5,374 bases of DNA from Nitrospirota bacterium. Its GTDB lineage: Bacteria > Nitrospirota > Nitrospiria > Nitrospirales > Nitrospiraceae. The notes beneath the pieces were generated by a model. It made no database searches, was not told the DNA's origin, and saw only the letters and a program-made list of their open reading frames with translations. The stretch lies in assembly GCA_004296865.1 (NCBI GenBank), contig SCVQ01000128.1, positions 1-5,374 of the forward strand. The letters run 5' to 3'. Position numbers and translations under genes: made by a program. Positions 1 to 4,928 of the stretch are shown piece after piece (the stretch's first letter is position 1; each line of letters opens with the position of its first letter).

Positions 1-415
1 TGGTGATGAAATCGCCGGCCTTGATGCCGGCCTTCTGCGCGGGGGTCCCCTCGATCGGCGCGATCACCGCCAAGCGGTTGTCTTTGATCCCGATCTGGAT
101 GCCGACCCCGCCGAATTCCCCTTTGGTCTCGACCTGAATCTCCTTGTACATATCCGGGGTCATGTAGGCGGAATGCGGGTCCAAGGTGGAGAGCATGCCG
201 CGGATCGCGCCCTGGACGAGTTCTTTGGGCTTGACCTCCTCGACGTAGTGCTTCTGGACCTGGGTCAGGACCTCCGAAAACGTCTTGAGCTCCTCATAAG
301 TTTCGGTCGCGTGTCCCGTCCGCTCCCACCCTTTCCCGATCAACACGCCGACGAGCAGGGTCACCGCGACGACCGGCCCCAGATACCAGGTTCTGCGTTG
401 CCGTGGCTGTTCCAT
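1..415 (-). CDS. ctpA: S41 family C-terminal processing protease, N-terminal part (cut by left window edge)
   Basis: Carboxy-terminal processing proteases (Ctp/Prc/Tsp, family S41) are envelope serine proteases that cleave proteins from their C-terminal end. About 138 residues are visible, from an ATG at 415. Residues 11-28 are a hydrophobic segment after an Arg-rich start, so this is an uncleaved signal anchor or signal peptide. Residues 40-85 match the S41 N-terminal region, with a tyrosine-valine-glutamate stretch and the hallmark LDPHSAYM at 78-85. The PDZ domain begins at GEFGGVGIQIG (99-109) and continues through GTPAQKAGIKAGD at the edge. The catalytic Ser/Lys dyad lies outside the window, so activity cannot be judged. 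The start is 34 bases past the stop of the EnvC-like gene, with an AAGGAA-type ribosome site roughly 10 bases upstream, so it is probably the next gene of the ftsE operon. Family assignment is firm; the exact symbol (ctpA versus another S41 paralogue) is not. Confidence 0.93.
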   Translation of the reverse strand, partial: MEQPRQRRTWYLGPVVAVTLLVGVLIGKGWERTGHATETYEELKTFSEVLTQVQKHYVEEVKPKELVQGAIRGMLSTLDPHSAYMTPDMYKEIQVETKGEFGGVGIQIGIKDNRLAVIAPIEGTPAQKAGIKAGDFIT

Positions 416-449
416 AACGCTGGATTCCTTTCCCTTGAATCGGATCATC

Positions 450-1670
450 TCACCGCCGTTTTGCCAACCAGGTCAGGGGGTCCACAGGCTCCGCCCCCTC
501 CCGCAATTCAAAATAGAGCGTACTCTCTCCGGTCATCCCTGTATCTCCGGTCTCGCCGATCACCTGCCCGGACTGGACCTGGTCTCCCACCTTCGCCGAC
601 AGCTTCGAGGCATGGGCGTAGAGCGAGAAAAACCCGTTGGCGTGGTCCAGAATGATCACCAGCCCATACCCCTTGAGCCAGTCCGCATAGGCCACCGAGC
701 CGGCCATCACCGCGCGGATCGCGCTGCCCTCCGCAGTGCGAAGCTCGATCCCCTTTTTCTGCACATAGGTATCGAACGTCGGGTGCTTCTGCCGTCCGAA
801 GAAGGACACCACCTCGCCCTCGACCGGCCAGTGCAGCGCGCCCTTGAACGGATGGCTCCCGACGATCTCCTTCTTGGGCCGCGCGGCGGTCGCCCGCCGC
901 CGCTGCTCCAGTTCCTTCAGCAGCGCATCGACGCGGGAGGCCGACTTTTCCAGTTCGGCCACCGCCCGATCATAGGACTCCTTTTCCTGGGTGATCTTGG
1001 CGAGGACCAGACCTTTCTGGCGCTTCAAGCCTTGAATTTCATCGAGCTTGCGTTCCGTACTCTGCTTGTACGCGAGCATCTCGTCGCGGACCGCCGCGCG
1101 CTGGCGCTCCACCTGCTCCAGGTGCTCCATGTCGCCTTGATAGGCGTCCATCAGATCATACTCCCGTTTCGAGACCGCGGACAGGTACTGGAACCGACGC
1201 TGCAAATCCCCGTAGTTGTCGGCCGCGAGCAGGGCCTTGAAATAGCCGAACCGACCTTCCATGTATTGCACGCGCAGTCTGGCCAGGATGGAATTCCGAC
1301 GATCGTTGATGCGCAGGCGCAGCACGACCAACTGGGCGTTGATTGCCTCGATCTCCTGATCCTTCTGTTTCAGTTGCTGGTTGATCCCCCGTCGCTCCTG
1401 CCGGCTGCGCATCAAACGGTCATCCAGATCCTGGATGGACTGCAGGGTGAACTCCCGCTTTTTCTCCGCCTCGCCGGCGTGCTTCTTCTTCTCCTCGATC
1501 TCTTCCTTCAGCTTCTCGAGCGTTTTCCGTTCCTGCTCGATCTTCTGCGTGACGGGATCGTGCCGATCCTTCCCCGCCAGGGCCGGCGCCACGGTGCCCA
1601 GCACACACCAGAGGGCGGCGCCGACGGCCGACAGGCGCCGGACACGCCGCGTCCAGACAGGCCCTGTCAC
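450..1670 (-). CDS. envC: EnvC-like murein hydrolase activator, coiled coil plus degenerate LytM (M23) domain
   Basis: A 406-residue secreted protein. Residues 1-32 form a signal peptide (Arg-rich start, hydrophobic core, Ala-Leu-Ala before Gly33). Residues about 39-125 and 165-260 are Lys/Glu/Arg/Gln-rich with heptad character, the two-part coiled coil seen in EnvC and PcsB. Residues about 274-403 are a LytM/M23 fold (HWPVEGEVVSFFG; GYGLVIILDH; YAHASKL; LYFELR). Active M23 enzymes have HxxxD and HxH zinc motifs. Here these positions read K305/E309 and T384/Y386, and only the His of the YAH motif (H353) remains. As in E. coli EnvC, this predicts a non-catalytic activator of N-acetylmuramoyl-L-alanine amidases, gated by FtsEX. 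The GTG start shares four bases (GTGA) with the ftsX stop, and a GGGAGG ribosome site lies about 8 bases upstream. Direct linkage to ftsEX strongly supports the partner role. The amidase target is not in the window. Confidence 0.92.
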   Translation of the reverse strand: MTGPVWTRRVRRLSAVGAALWCVLGTVAPALAGKDRHDPVTQKIEQERKTLEKLKEEIEEKKKHAGEAEKKREFTLQSIQDLDDRLMRSRQERRGINQQLKQKDQEIEAINAQLVVLRLRINDRRNSILARLRVQYMEGRFGYFKALLAADNYGDLQRRFQYLSAVSKREYDLMDAYQGDMEHLEQVERQRAAVRDEMLAYKQSTERKLDEIQGLKRQKGLVLAKITQEKESYDRAVAELEKSASRVDALLKELEQRRRATAARPKKEIVGSHPFKGALHWPVEGEVVSFFGRQKHPTFDTYVQKKGIELRTAEGSAIRAVMAGSVAYADWLKGYGLVIILDHANGFFSLYAHASKLSAKVGDQVQSGQVIGETGDTGMTGESTLYFELREGAEPVDPLTWLAKRR

Positions 1671-2566
1671 GACCTGACCCTCCCGAACCCGAACAACGAC
1701 ACGAAGCTGCCGAGGAAGCCCAGGACAAGCCCCGCCAGCACCATCAAGAACGACACGTGGTCGGGGAAGAAGCCGAATCCCGCCTCGATCCCCAGAAACC
1801 GACCCGGCTCGCCGAGCTGTTGCTTGAAGAATTCAAATCCCCCCTTGAGCAGCACCAGCGCCAGCCCCGCCCCGAGCGCGCCCAGGACCGATCCTTCCAG
1901 GAGGTACGGCGTCTTGATAAACGCGCCGGTCGCGCCGATCAGCCGCATGATCTCGATTTCATCCCGCCGCGCGTAGAGCGTCAGCCGAATCGTGTTCGCA
2001 ATGATCGTCACGGAGGCGGCGGACAGCACGGTGCCGACCGCGACCGCAGCCAGCTCGAGATAGCCGACCACCACCGCCAGGTTCTCGATCCACTCCCGAC
2101 TGTATTGGACCTGCGCCACACCGGGCACGGACCGGAGCCGGTCGGACCAGCGCTTGACGGCGTCGGACGACCGGAACTTGGGCACCAGAGTCACCACGAA
2201 CGAGGCCGGCAGCGGGTTCTCGCCCAGTCCCTGGAGCAGATGGGATTCGGACGGGAACTGCGCGTGGAAATCCGCCAGCGCCTGTTCTTTGGAAACGTAC
2301 GTGAGCGACGCCACCTCCGGCTCTGCCTTGATCTGGTGCTGCAACGCGGTCACGCCTTGCGCGGTCAGGGCGTCGTGCAGGTAGACGATCACCTTGATGT
2401 CGTCCTGCAACGAACTGGCCATGCCCCGGAGGTTCAGGTAGAGCAGCAAGAACACGCCGAAACAGGCCAGCGTGAAGGCCGTTGTGGCCACGGCGATGAG
2501 CGTCGTCGTCCGGTTGAGGCGGATGTTGGTCAGCGCTTCCCGCACCAGATAGCCGAGTCGTCTCAC
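1667..2566 (-). CDS. ftsX: Cell division ABC transporter-like permease FtsX
   Basis: FtsX is the membrane half of the FtsEX complex at the division site. It carries ATP-driven conformational change from FtsE to periplasmic activators of peptidoglycan hydrolases. The 299-residue protein shows the family layout: cytoplasmic N terminus, TM1 about 22-45, a periplasmic domain about 48-162 that would bind the coiled coil of the EnvC-like protein, then TM2 about 163-191, TM3 about 221-240 and TM4 about 272-294. The hallmark cytoplasmic loop after TM2 is present (NTIRLTLYARRDEIEIMRLIGAT, about 191-213), followed by the Pro/Glu-Gly entry to TM3. Translation starts at a GTG that overlaps the ftsE stop by four bases (GTGA), with AAGGGG about 8 bases upstream inside the end of ftsE. 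The gene ends in the same four-base overlap with the EnvC-like gene. Length and topology are normal, and nothing looks truncated. Confidence 0.95.
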   Translation of the reverse strand: MRRLGYLVREALTNIRLNRTTTLIAVATTAFTLACFGVFLLLYLNLRGMASSLQDDIKVIVYLHDALTAQGVTALQHQIKAEPEVASLTYVSKEQALADFHAQFPSESHLLQGLGENPLPASFVVTLVPKFRSSDAVKRWSDRLRSVPGVAQVQYSREWIENLAVVVGYLELAAVAVGTVLSAASVTIIANTIRLTLYARRDEIEIMRLIGATGAFIKTPYLLEGSVLGALGAGLALVLLKGGFEFFKQQLGEPGRFLGIEAGFGFFPDHVSFLMVLAGLVLGFLGSFVSLFGFGRVRS

Positions 2567-3231
2567 TGTCCAGCCCCTTCATCCGACGCCAGATGACCTT
2601 GCACCAGCGTCACCACCCGCCGGTTGACCTGCTCCACCACCTGCCGGTTGTGGGTGGCGATCATCACGGTCGTGCCGCGCGCATTGATCGTCTTGAAGAG
2701 TTCCATGATCTCGCCGGCCAGGTCGGGGTCCATGTTGCCCGTCGGTTCATCCGCCAAGAGAATGAGCGGCCCGTTCACGATCGCGCGCGCGATGCAGACG
2801 CGCTGCTGCTCCCCCGCGGACAGCATGGCGGGGCGGCTTTCCTTTTTGTGCTCGATCCCGACGGCCTTCAAGGCCTCGGCAACCTTCCGCCTGGTATCGA
2901 ACGACGAGACACCCTGGACCATCAGCGGCAGGGCCACGTTCTCGAAGACGTTTTTCTTCGGCAGCAACTTGAAGTCCTGGAAGACGAACCCCATCGTGCG
3001 CCTGAGGGCAGGTACCTGCGAGGACTTGATCCGCGCCACATTCCGATTCTGCACCAGAATCTGCCCTTCATCCGGTCGTTCCGCACAAAAGAGCAGTTTG
3101 AGCAGCGTCGTCTTCCCGGCTCCGCTGGGGCCCATGAGCAGGACAAACTCGCCCTTCTCGATCCGGATCGTCACGTCGAAGAGGGCCGGCCGCCGGTCGT
3201 AATATTTGGAGACATGGAACAGTTGGATCAT
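2563..3231 (-). CDS. ftsE: Cell division ATP-binding protein FtsE
   Basis: The cytoplasmic ABC ATPase of FtsEX, 222 residues from the chosen ATG. It shows Walker A GPSGAGKTT (34-42), the Q-loop in FVFQDFKLLP (Q85), the signature LSAGEQQR (137-144), Walker B ILLADEPTG with D161/E162, and the switch His in ATH (H194). The phrase DEPTGNMD is typical of FtsE. The second Gly of the usual LSGGEQQR signature is Ala here, a mild variant. I chose the ATG at 3231 because MIQLFHVSKYY matches the usual FtsE N terminus. The only upstream in-frame start, a GTG at 3279, would add 16 non-conserved residues encoded by the intergenic repeat. Neither start has a clear Shine-Dalgarno sequence (GGTTTCCGTTC precedes the ATG), unlike the other genes here. 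It appears to be the first gene of the ftsE-ftsX-envC-ctp group, and its stop overlaps the ftsX start. Confidence 0.95.
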   Translation of the reverse strand: MIQLFHVSKYYDRRPALFDVTIRIEKGEFVLLMGPSGAGKTTLLKLLFCAERPDEGQILVQNRNVARIKSSQVPALRRTMGFVFQDFKLLPKKNVFENVALPLMVQGVSSFDTRRKVAEALKAVGIEHKKESRPAMLSAGEQQRVCIARAIVNGPLILLADEPTGNMDPDLAGEIMELFKTINARGTTVMIATHNRQVVEQVNRRVVTLVQGHLASDEGAGQ

Positions 3232-3241
3232 GAACGGAAAC

Positions 3242-3271
3242 CGTGACCCGTGACGAGTACTGCGTGACGAG
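3242..3271 (+). repeat. GTGACG short repeat cluster, left arm
   Basis: CGTGAC occurs at 3242-3247 and CGTGACGAG at 3249-3257 and 3263-3271. Copies fall on a seven-base register: steps of 7 and 14, with a degenerate unit AGTACTG between the last two. The cluster ends about 10 bases from the ftsE ATG, so it would lie in the ftsE leader if transcription starts further upstream. Confidence 0.7.
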
Positions 3272-3326
3272 CCGGACACGCACGGACTTTGATGTGAAAG
3301 GACCCCATCTTGCCTATGGCTTCCGA

Positions 3327-3340
3327 CTTCGAAGCGCTTC
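3327..3340. repeat. Two overlapping perfect palindromes
   Basis: CTTCGAAG (3327-3334) overlaps GAAGCGCTTC (3331-3340). A further GCTTC at 3319-3323 can pair with GAAGC at 3331-3335. This could be an operator or a small hairpin upstream of ftsE. The sequence alone does not identify a regulator, and chance is possible in such short sites. Confidence 0.35.
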
Positions 3341-3345
3341 TAACC

Positions 3346-3366
3346 CGTCACCGAACACGCGTCACC
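3346..3366 (-). repeat. GTGACG short repeat cluster, right arm (inverted relative to the left arm)
   Basis: CGTCACC occurs at 3346-3352 and 3360-3366, again exactly 14 bases apart, with GAACACG between. On the minus strand this reads GGTGACG, seven bases, GGTGACG. It is the inverted counterpart of 3250-3269. Aligning the two 20-base arms gives 14 complementary positions, including both outer six-base blocks. Confidence 0.65.
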
Positions 3367-3370
3367 ACCT

Positions 3371-3757
3371 CTACCACCGCAGATCCTCGCCGGGCACTTC
3401 AAAGGCATGTTCAATGTGCTGAATCGTTTCCGGCTTGTCCGTTCCGCCCGTGCAGAGCACGACGTCAAAGCGGCAGGTCCGATTCCGCAGGCGATGCTGT
3501 GCCAGGTACTGCGCCGCGAGCCGGATGAGCCGCGCCTGTTTGCGTGCGTCCACGGCGTACAGAGCGCCTCCGCAGGCCTCGGTTCGTCGCGCCTTCACCT
3601 CGACGAACACCAGCACATCGGCCGCCTGGGCCACGAGGTCCAGCTCGCCCGACGGCGACCGGACGTTCCGGTCCAGAATCCGGTAGCCCTTGCGGCGCAA
3701 ATACCGCTCGGCTTCCGACTCGGCCACAAGGCCGAAGATTCGCCGCGCGAGGCTCAT
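3371..3757 (-). CDS. yraN: YraN family (UPF0102) nuclease-fold protein
   Basis: A 128-residue protein of the YraN/UPF0102 family, which has a restriction-endonuclease-like (PD-(D/E)XK) fold. Its cellular role is not settled; a DNA-processing function is usually proposed. Visible family features are the N-terminal helix AESEAERYLRRKGYRIL (12-28), then RNVRSPSGELDLV with E38 and D40, the core strand VFVEVKAR with E53 and K55, a Lys/Gln helix at about 72-85 (RKQARLIRLAAQYL), and RFDVV at 96-100. The E-x-D and E-x-K residues expected of a metal-dependent nuclease site are all present. The ATG overlaps the rnhB stop by four bases (ATGA), with GGGAG about 9 bases upstream. Adjacency to rnhB is a common arrangement for this family. 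It is the last gene before the 139-base gap and ends in TAG. Confidence 0.93.
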   Translation of the reverse strand: MSLARRIFGLVAESEAERYLRRKGYRILDRNVRSPSGELDLVAQAADVLVFVEVKARRTEACGGALYAVDARKQARLIRLAAQYLAQHRLRNRTCRFDVVLCTGGTDKPETIQHIEHAFEVPGEDLRW

Positions 3758-4416
3758 GCCCCCGCTCCCTTCAATCCCAAGCCGTGCACCAGATCCGGCA
3801 CTCGATGCAGCCCCTGCGCCTGCAGAACGGGGCGGAAACTCCGGCGGTGAATCTCACAGGGTCCATGTTCGGCAAGCAAGCGAAGGTGCTCGGGCGTCGG
3901 ATAGCCTTTGTGGATGTGAAAATTGTATTGAGGATACCGCCGGTGACACTCCAGCATGAGGCGATCCCGGGTGACTTTGGCCATGATCGAAGCGGCCGCA
4001 ATGGAGACCGACAGCCCGTCGCCCTTGATAATCGCGCGCTGCGGCAGAGGCACCGACGACAGAAGCACCGCGTCGATGAGCAAAAAGTCCGGCGGCAGAG
4101 TCAGCGCCTGGATCGCCCGGCGCATGGCCAGACGCGTGGCCTCCAGAATGTTGAGAGCGTCGATTTCGTATGCGTCGGCGAGTCCGATGCCGATTCCAAC
4201 AGCCCGGCGGGTGATTGCGTCGTACAGCCGTTCTCGCTCCGCCTCGGCCACCTGCTTGGAGTCGTTCAGCCCCGGCAGCTCGCACCGACGCGGCAAGAGG
4301 ACCGCCGCCGCCACCACAGGGCCGGCCAGAGGCCCGCGCCCGGCTTCGTCCAACCCCGCCACCCGGCGATACCCGCACCGCCGGGCCTCCGTCTCGAAGA
4401 AGTCGGTCGGCTCCAC
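3754..4416 (-). CDS. rnhB: Ribonuclease HII
   Basis: RNase HII cuts the RNA strand of RNA/DNA hybrids and starts removal of single ribonucleotides misincorporated into DNA. The full type-2 signature is present: GLDEAGRGPLAGPV, LNDSKQ, LLIDAVLL, KGDGLSVSIAAASIMAKVTRDR, then HKGYPTPEH and HRRSF. The catalytic Asp-Glu-Asp-Asp set falls at D23, E24, D115 and D133 counting from the GTG at 4416; the spacing of 92 and 18 residues fits the family. The GRG loop and the HKGY tyrosine that recognise the RNA-DNA junction are present, so it should be active. Two adjacent starts are possible, TTG at 4419 and GTG at 4416. I prefer GTG because GAGAGGGGG upstream then sits at a more usual spacing. An in-frame TGA just upstream excludes longer forms. 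It follows rplS by about 60 bases and overlaps yraN by four. Confidence 0.96.
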   Translation of the reverse strand: MEPTDFFETEARRCGYRRVAGLDEAGRGPLAGPVVAAAVLLPRRCELPGLNDSKQVAEAERERLYDAITRRAVGIGIGLADAYEIDALNILEATRLAMRRAIQALTLPPDFLLIDAVLLSSVPLPQRAIIKGDGLSVSIAAASIMAKVTRDRLMLECHRRYPQYNFHIHKGYPTPEHLRLLAEHGPCEIHRRSFRPVLQAQGLHRVPDLVHGLGLKGAGA

Positions 4417-4421
4417 CAAGG

Positions 4422-4430
4422 CCCCCTCTC
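4422..4430 (-). promoter_or_regulatory. Ribosome binding site for rnhB
   Basis: On the minus strand this reads GAGAGGGGG. AGAGG ends about 5 bases before the TTG at 4419 and about 8 before the GTG at 4416, which favours the GTG as start. Confidence 0.55.
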
Positions 4431-4478
4431 ACATCCGCGGCGCGAGTGTCGCGGTCCGAGCGCCCGGGCAGAAACAGC

Positions 4479-4928
4479 TTACGCCTTGCCGGCCGGAGCG
4501 ACCTCTTTTGACGCGGCCGCTTCGGCCGCTTCCGCCGACTTGGCTGCTGCGCGGGCGGCCTCGCCCCGCGCCTTGGCCTCGGGGGAATACTCCCGCTCCC
4601 CGACTTTGGCCATCTTGCCCTTTTTGTCCCGGAGATAGTAAAGCTTGGCCCGCCGCACCTTGCCCTGACGGACCACATCGACGCGGCTCACGATCGGCGA
4701 ATGGACCGGGAAAATACGCTCGACGCCGACGCCGTAGGAAATTTTCCGAACCGTAAAGGTTTCACTGTTGCGCCCGCCCTTACGGCTGATCACCGTCCCT
4801 TCGAACACCTGGATACGTTCTTTTTCGCCTTCCACCACCTTCACGTGGACGCGAACCGTATCCCCGATCTCAAACGCCGGAATGGTTTTCTTCGTCAACG
4901 ATTGCTGGATACGTTCCAACCGATTCAT
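4479..4928 (-). CDS. rplS: 50S ribosomal protein L19 with Ala/Glu/Lys-rich C-terminal extension
   Basis: L19 is a large-subunit protein near the bridge with the 30S subunit. Residues 1 to about 112 are a complete L19 domain: [13 protein letters not shown] (19-31), [15 protein letters not shown] (38-52), [19 protein letters not shown] (56-74), and the closing [15 protein letters not shown] (91-105). L19 is usually about 115 residues, but this protein has 149. The extra 35 or so residues (about 113-149) contain 16 alanines plus Glu, Lys and Arg, with no predicted domain; they look like a flexible or helical charged tail. Part of the tail is encoded by a tandem nine-base repeat. The ATG overlaps the trmD stop by four bases (ATGA) and has a strong ribosome site upstream, matching the conserved trmD-rplS order. 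The reading frame is continuous through the tail, so a frameshift at the end is unlikely but cannot be excluded by eye. Confidence 0.96.
   Translation of the reverse strand: MNRLERIQQSLTKKTIPAFEIGDTVRVHVKVVEGEKERIQVFEGTVISRKGGRNSETFTVRKISYGVGVERIFPVHSPIVSRVDVVRQGKVRRAKLYYLRDKKGKMAKVGEREYSPEAKARGEAARAAAKSAEAAEAAASKEVAPAGKA
4514..4531. repeat. Tandem nine-base repeat inside the rplS tail
   Basis: CGGCCGCTT occurs twice in a row, and a looser copy follows. On the coding strand it gives repeated GAA-GCG-GCC codons (Glu-Ala-Ala) in the C-terminal tail of L19. The repeat suggests the tail grew or varies by in-frame slippage, which is inference. Confidence 0.6.

Larger units (their letters stand above)
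3232..3370. other. Intergenic region between the trmD-rplS-rnhB-yraN and ftsEX operons
   Basis: About 139 bases without a gene. It should hold the end of the upstream operon and the leader of ftsE. It contains two clusters of GTGAC-type repeats in opposite orientation and a pair of overlapping palindromes. I see no stem followed by a T-run on the minus strand, so no intrinsic terminator can be called. No well-spaced -35/-10 pair is convincing either. Read-through from yraN into ftsE therefore remains possible. Short open frames crossing the gap have no recognisable product. Confidence 0.7.

Noticed and set aside
435..1976. Open frame of 513 codons on the plus strand
   Set aside because: It lies opposite the EnvC-like gene and part of ftsX, which have clear domains, signal peptide and coupled starts. 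Its protein is low in recognisable motifs and rich in Arg, Pro and His, typical of an antisense frame in high-GC DNA.
1757..2596. Open frame of 279 codons on the plus strand
   Set aside because: Antisense to ftsX, with Arg/His/Gln-rich sequence and no domain. It is explained by the codon bias of the opposite gene.
3242..3366. CRISPR array or insertion sequence at the GTGACG repeats
   Set aside because: The repeats are six to nine bases, too short for CRISPR, and the two arms are inverted. There is no transposase gene and no clear target-site duplication.
3310..3528. Small plus-strand frame starting in the intergenic gap
   Set aside because: It runs into yraN antisense, has no ribosome site or motif, and its sequence is Arg/Ala-rich.
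4420..4478. Possible terminator between rplS and rnhB
   Set aside because: GCCCGGGC and GCGACACTCGC give only very short stems and no T-run follows on the minus strand, so the gap looks like a simple intra-operon spacer.
3544..4638. Open frame of 364 codons on the plus strand
   Set aside because: Antisense to yraN, rnhB and rplS, all of which have intact family motifs. Its composition (Arg, Pro, Ala, His) is that of a shadow frame.
3854..4678. Minus-strand frame of 274 codons overlapping rnhB and rplS
   Set aside because: A different frame of the same strand, with Arg/Gly/Pro-rich sequence. The real genes in this stretch carry all expected catalytic and structural motifs.
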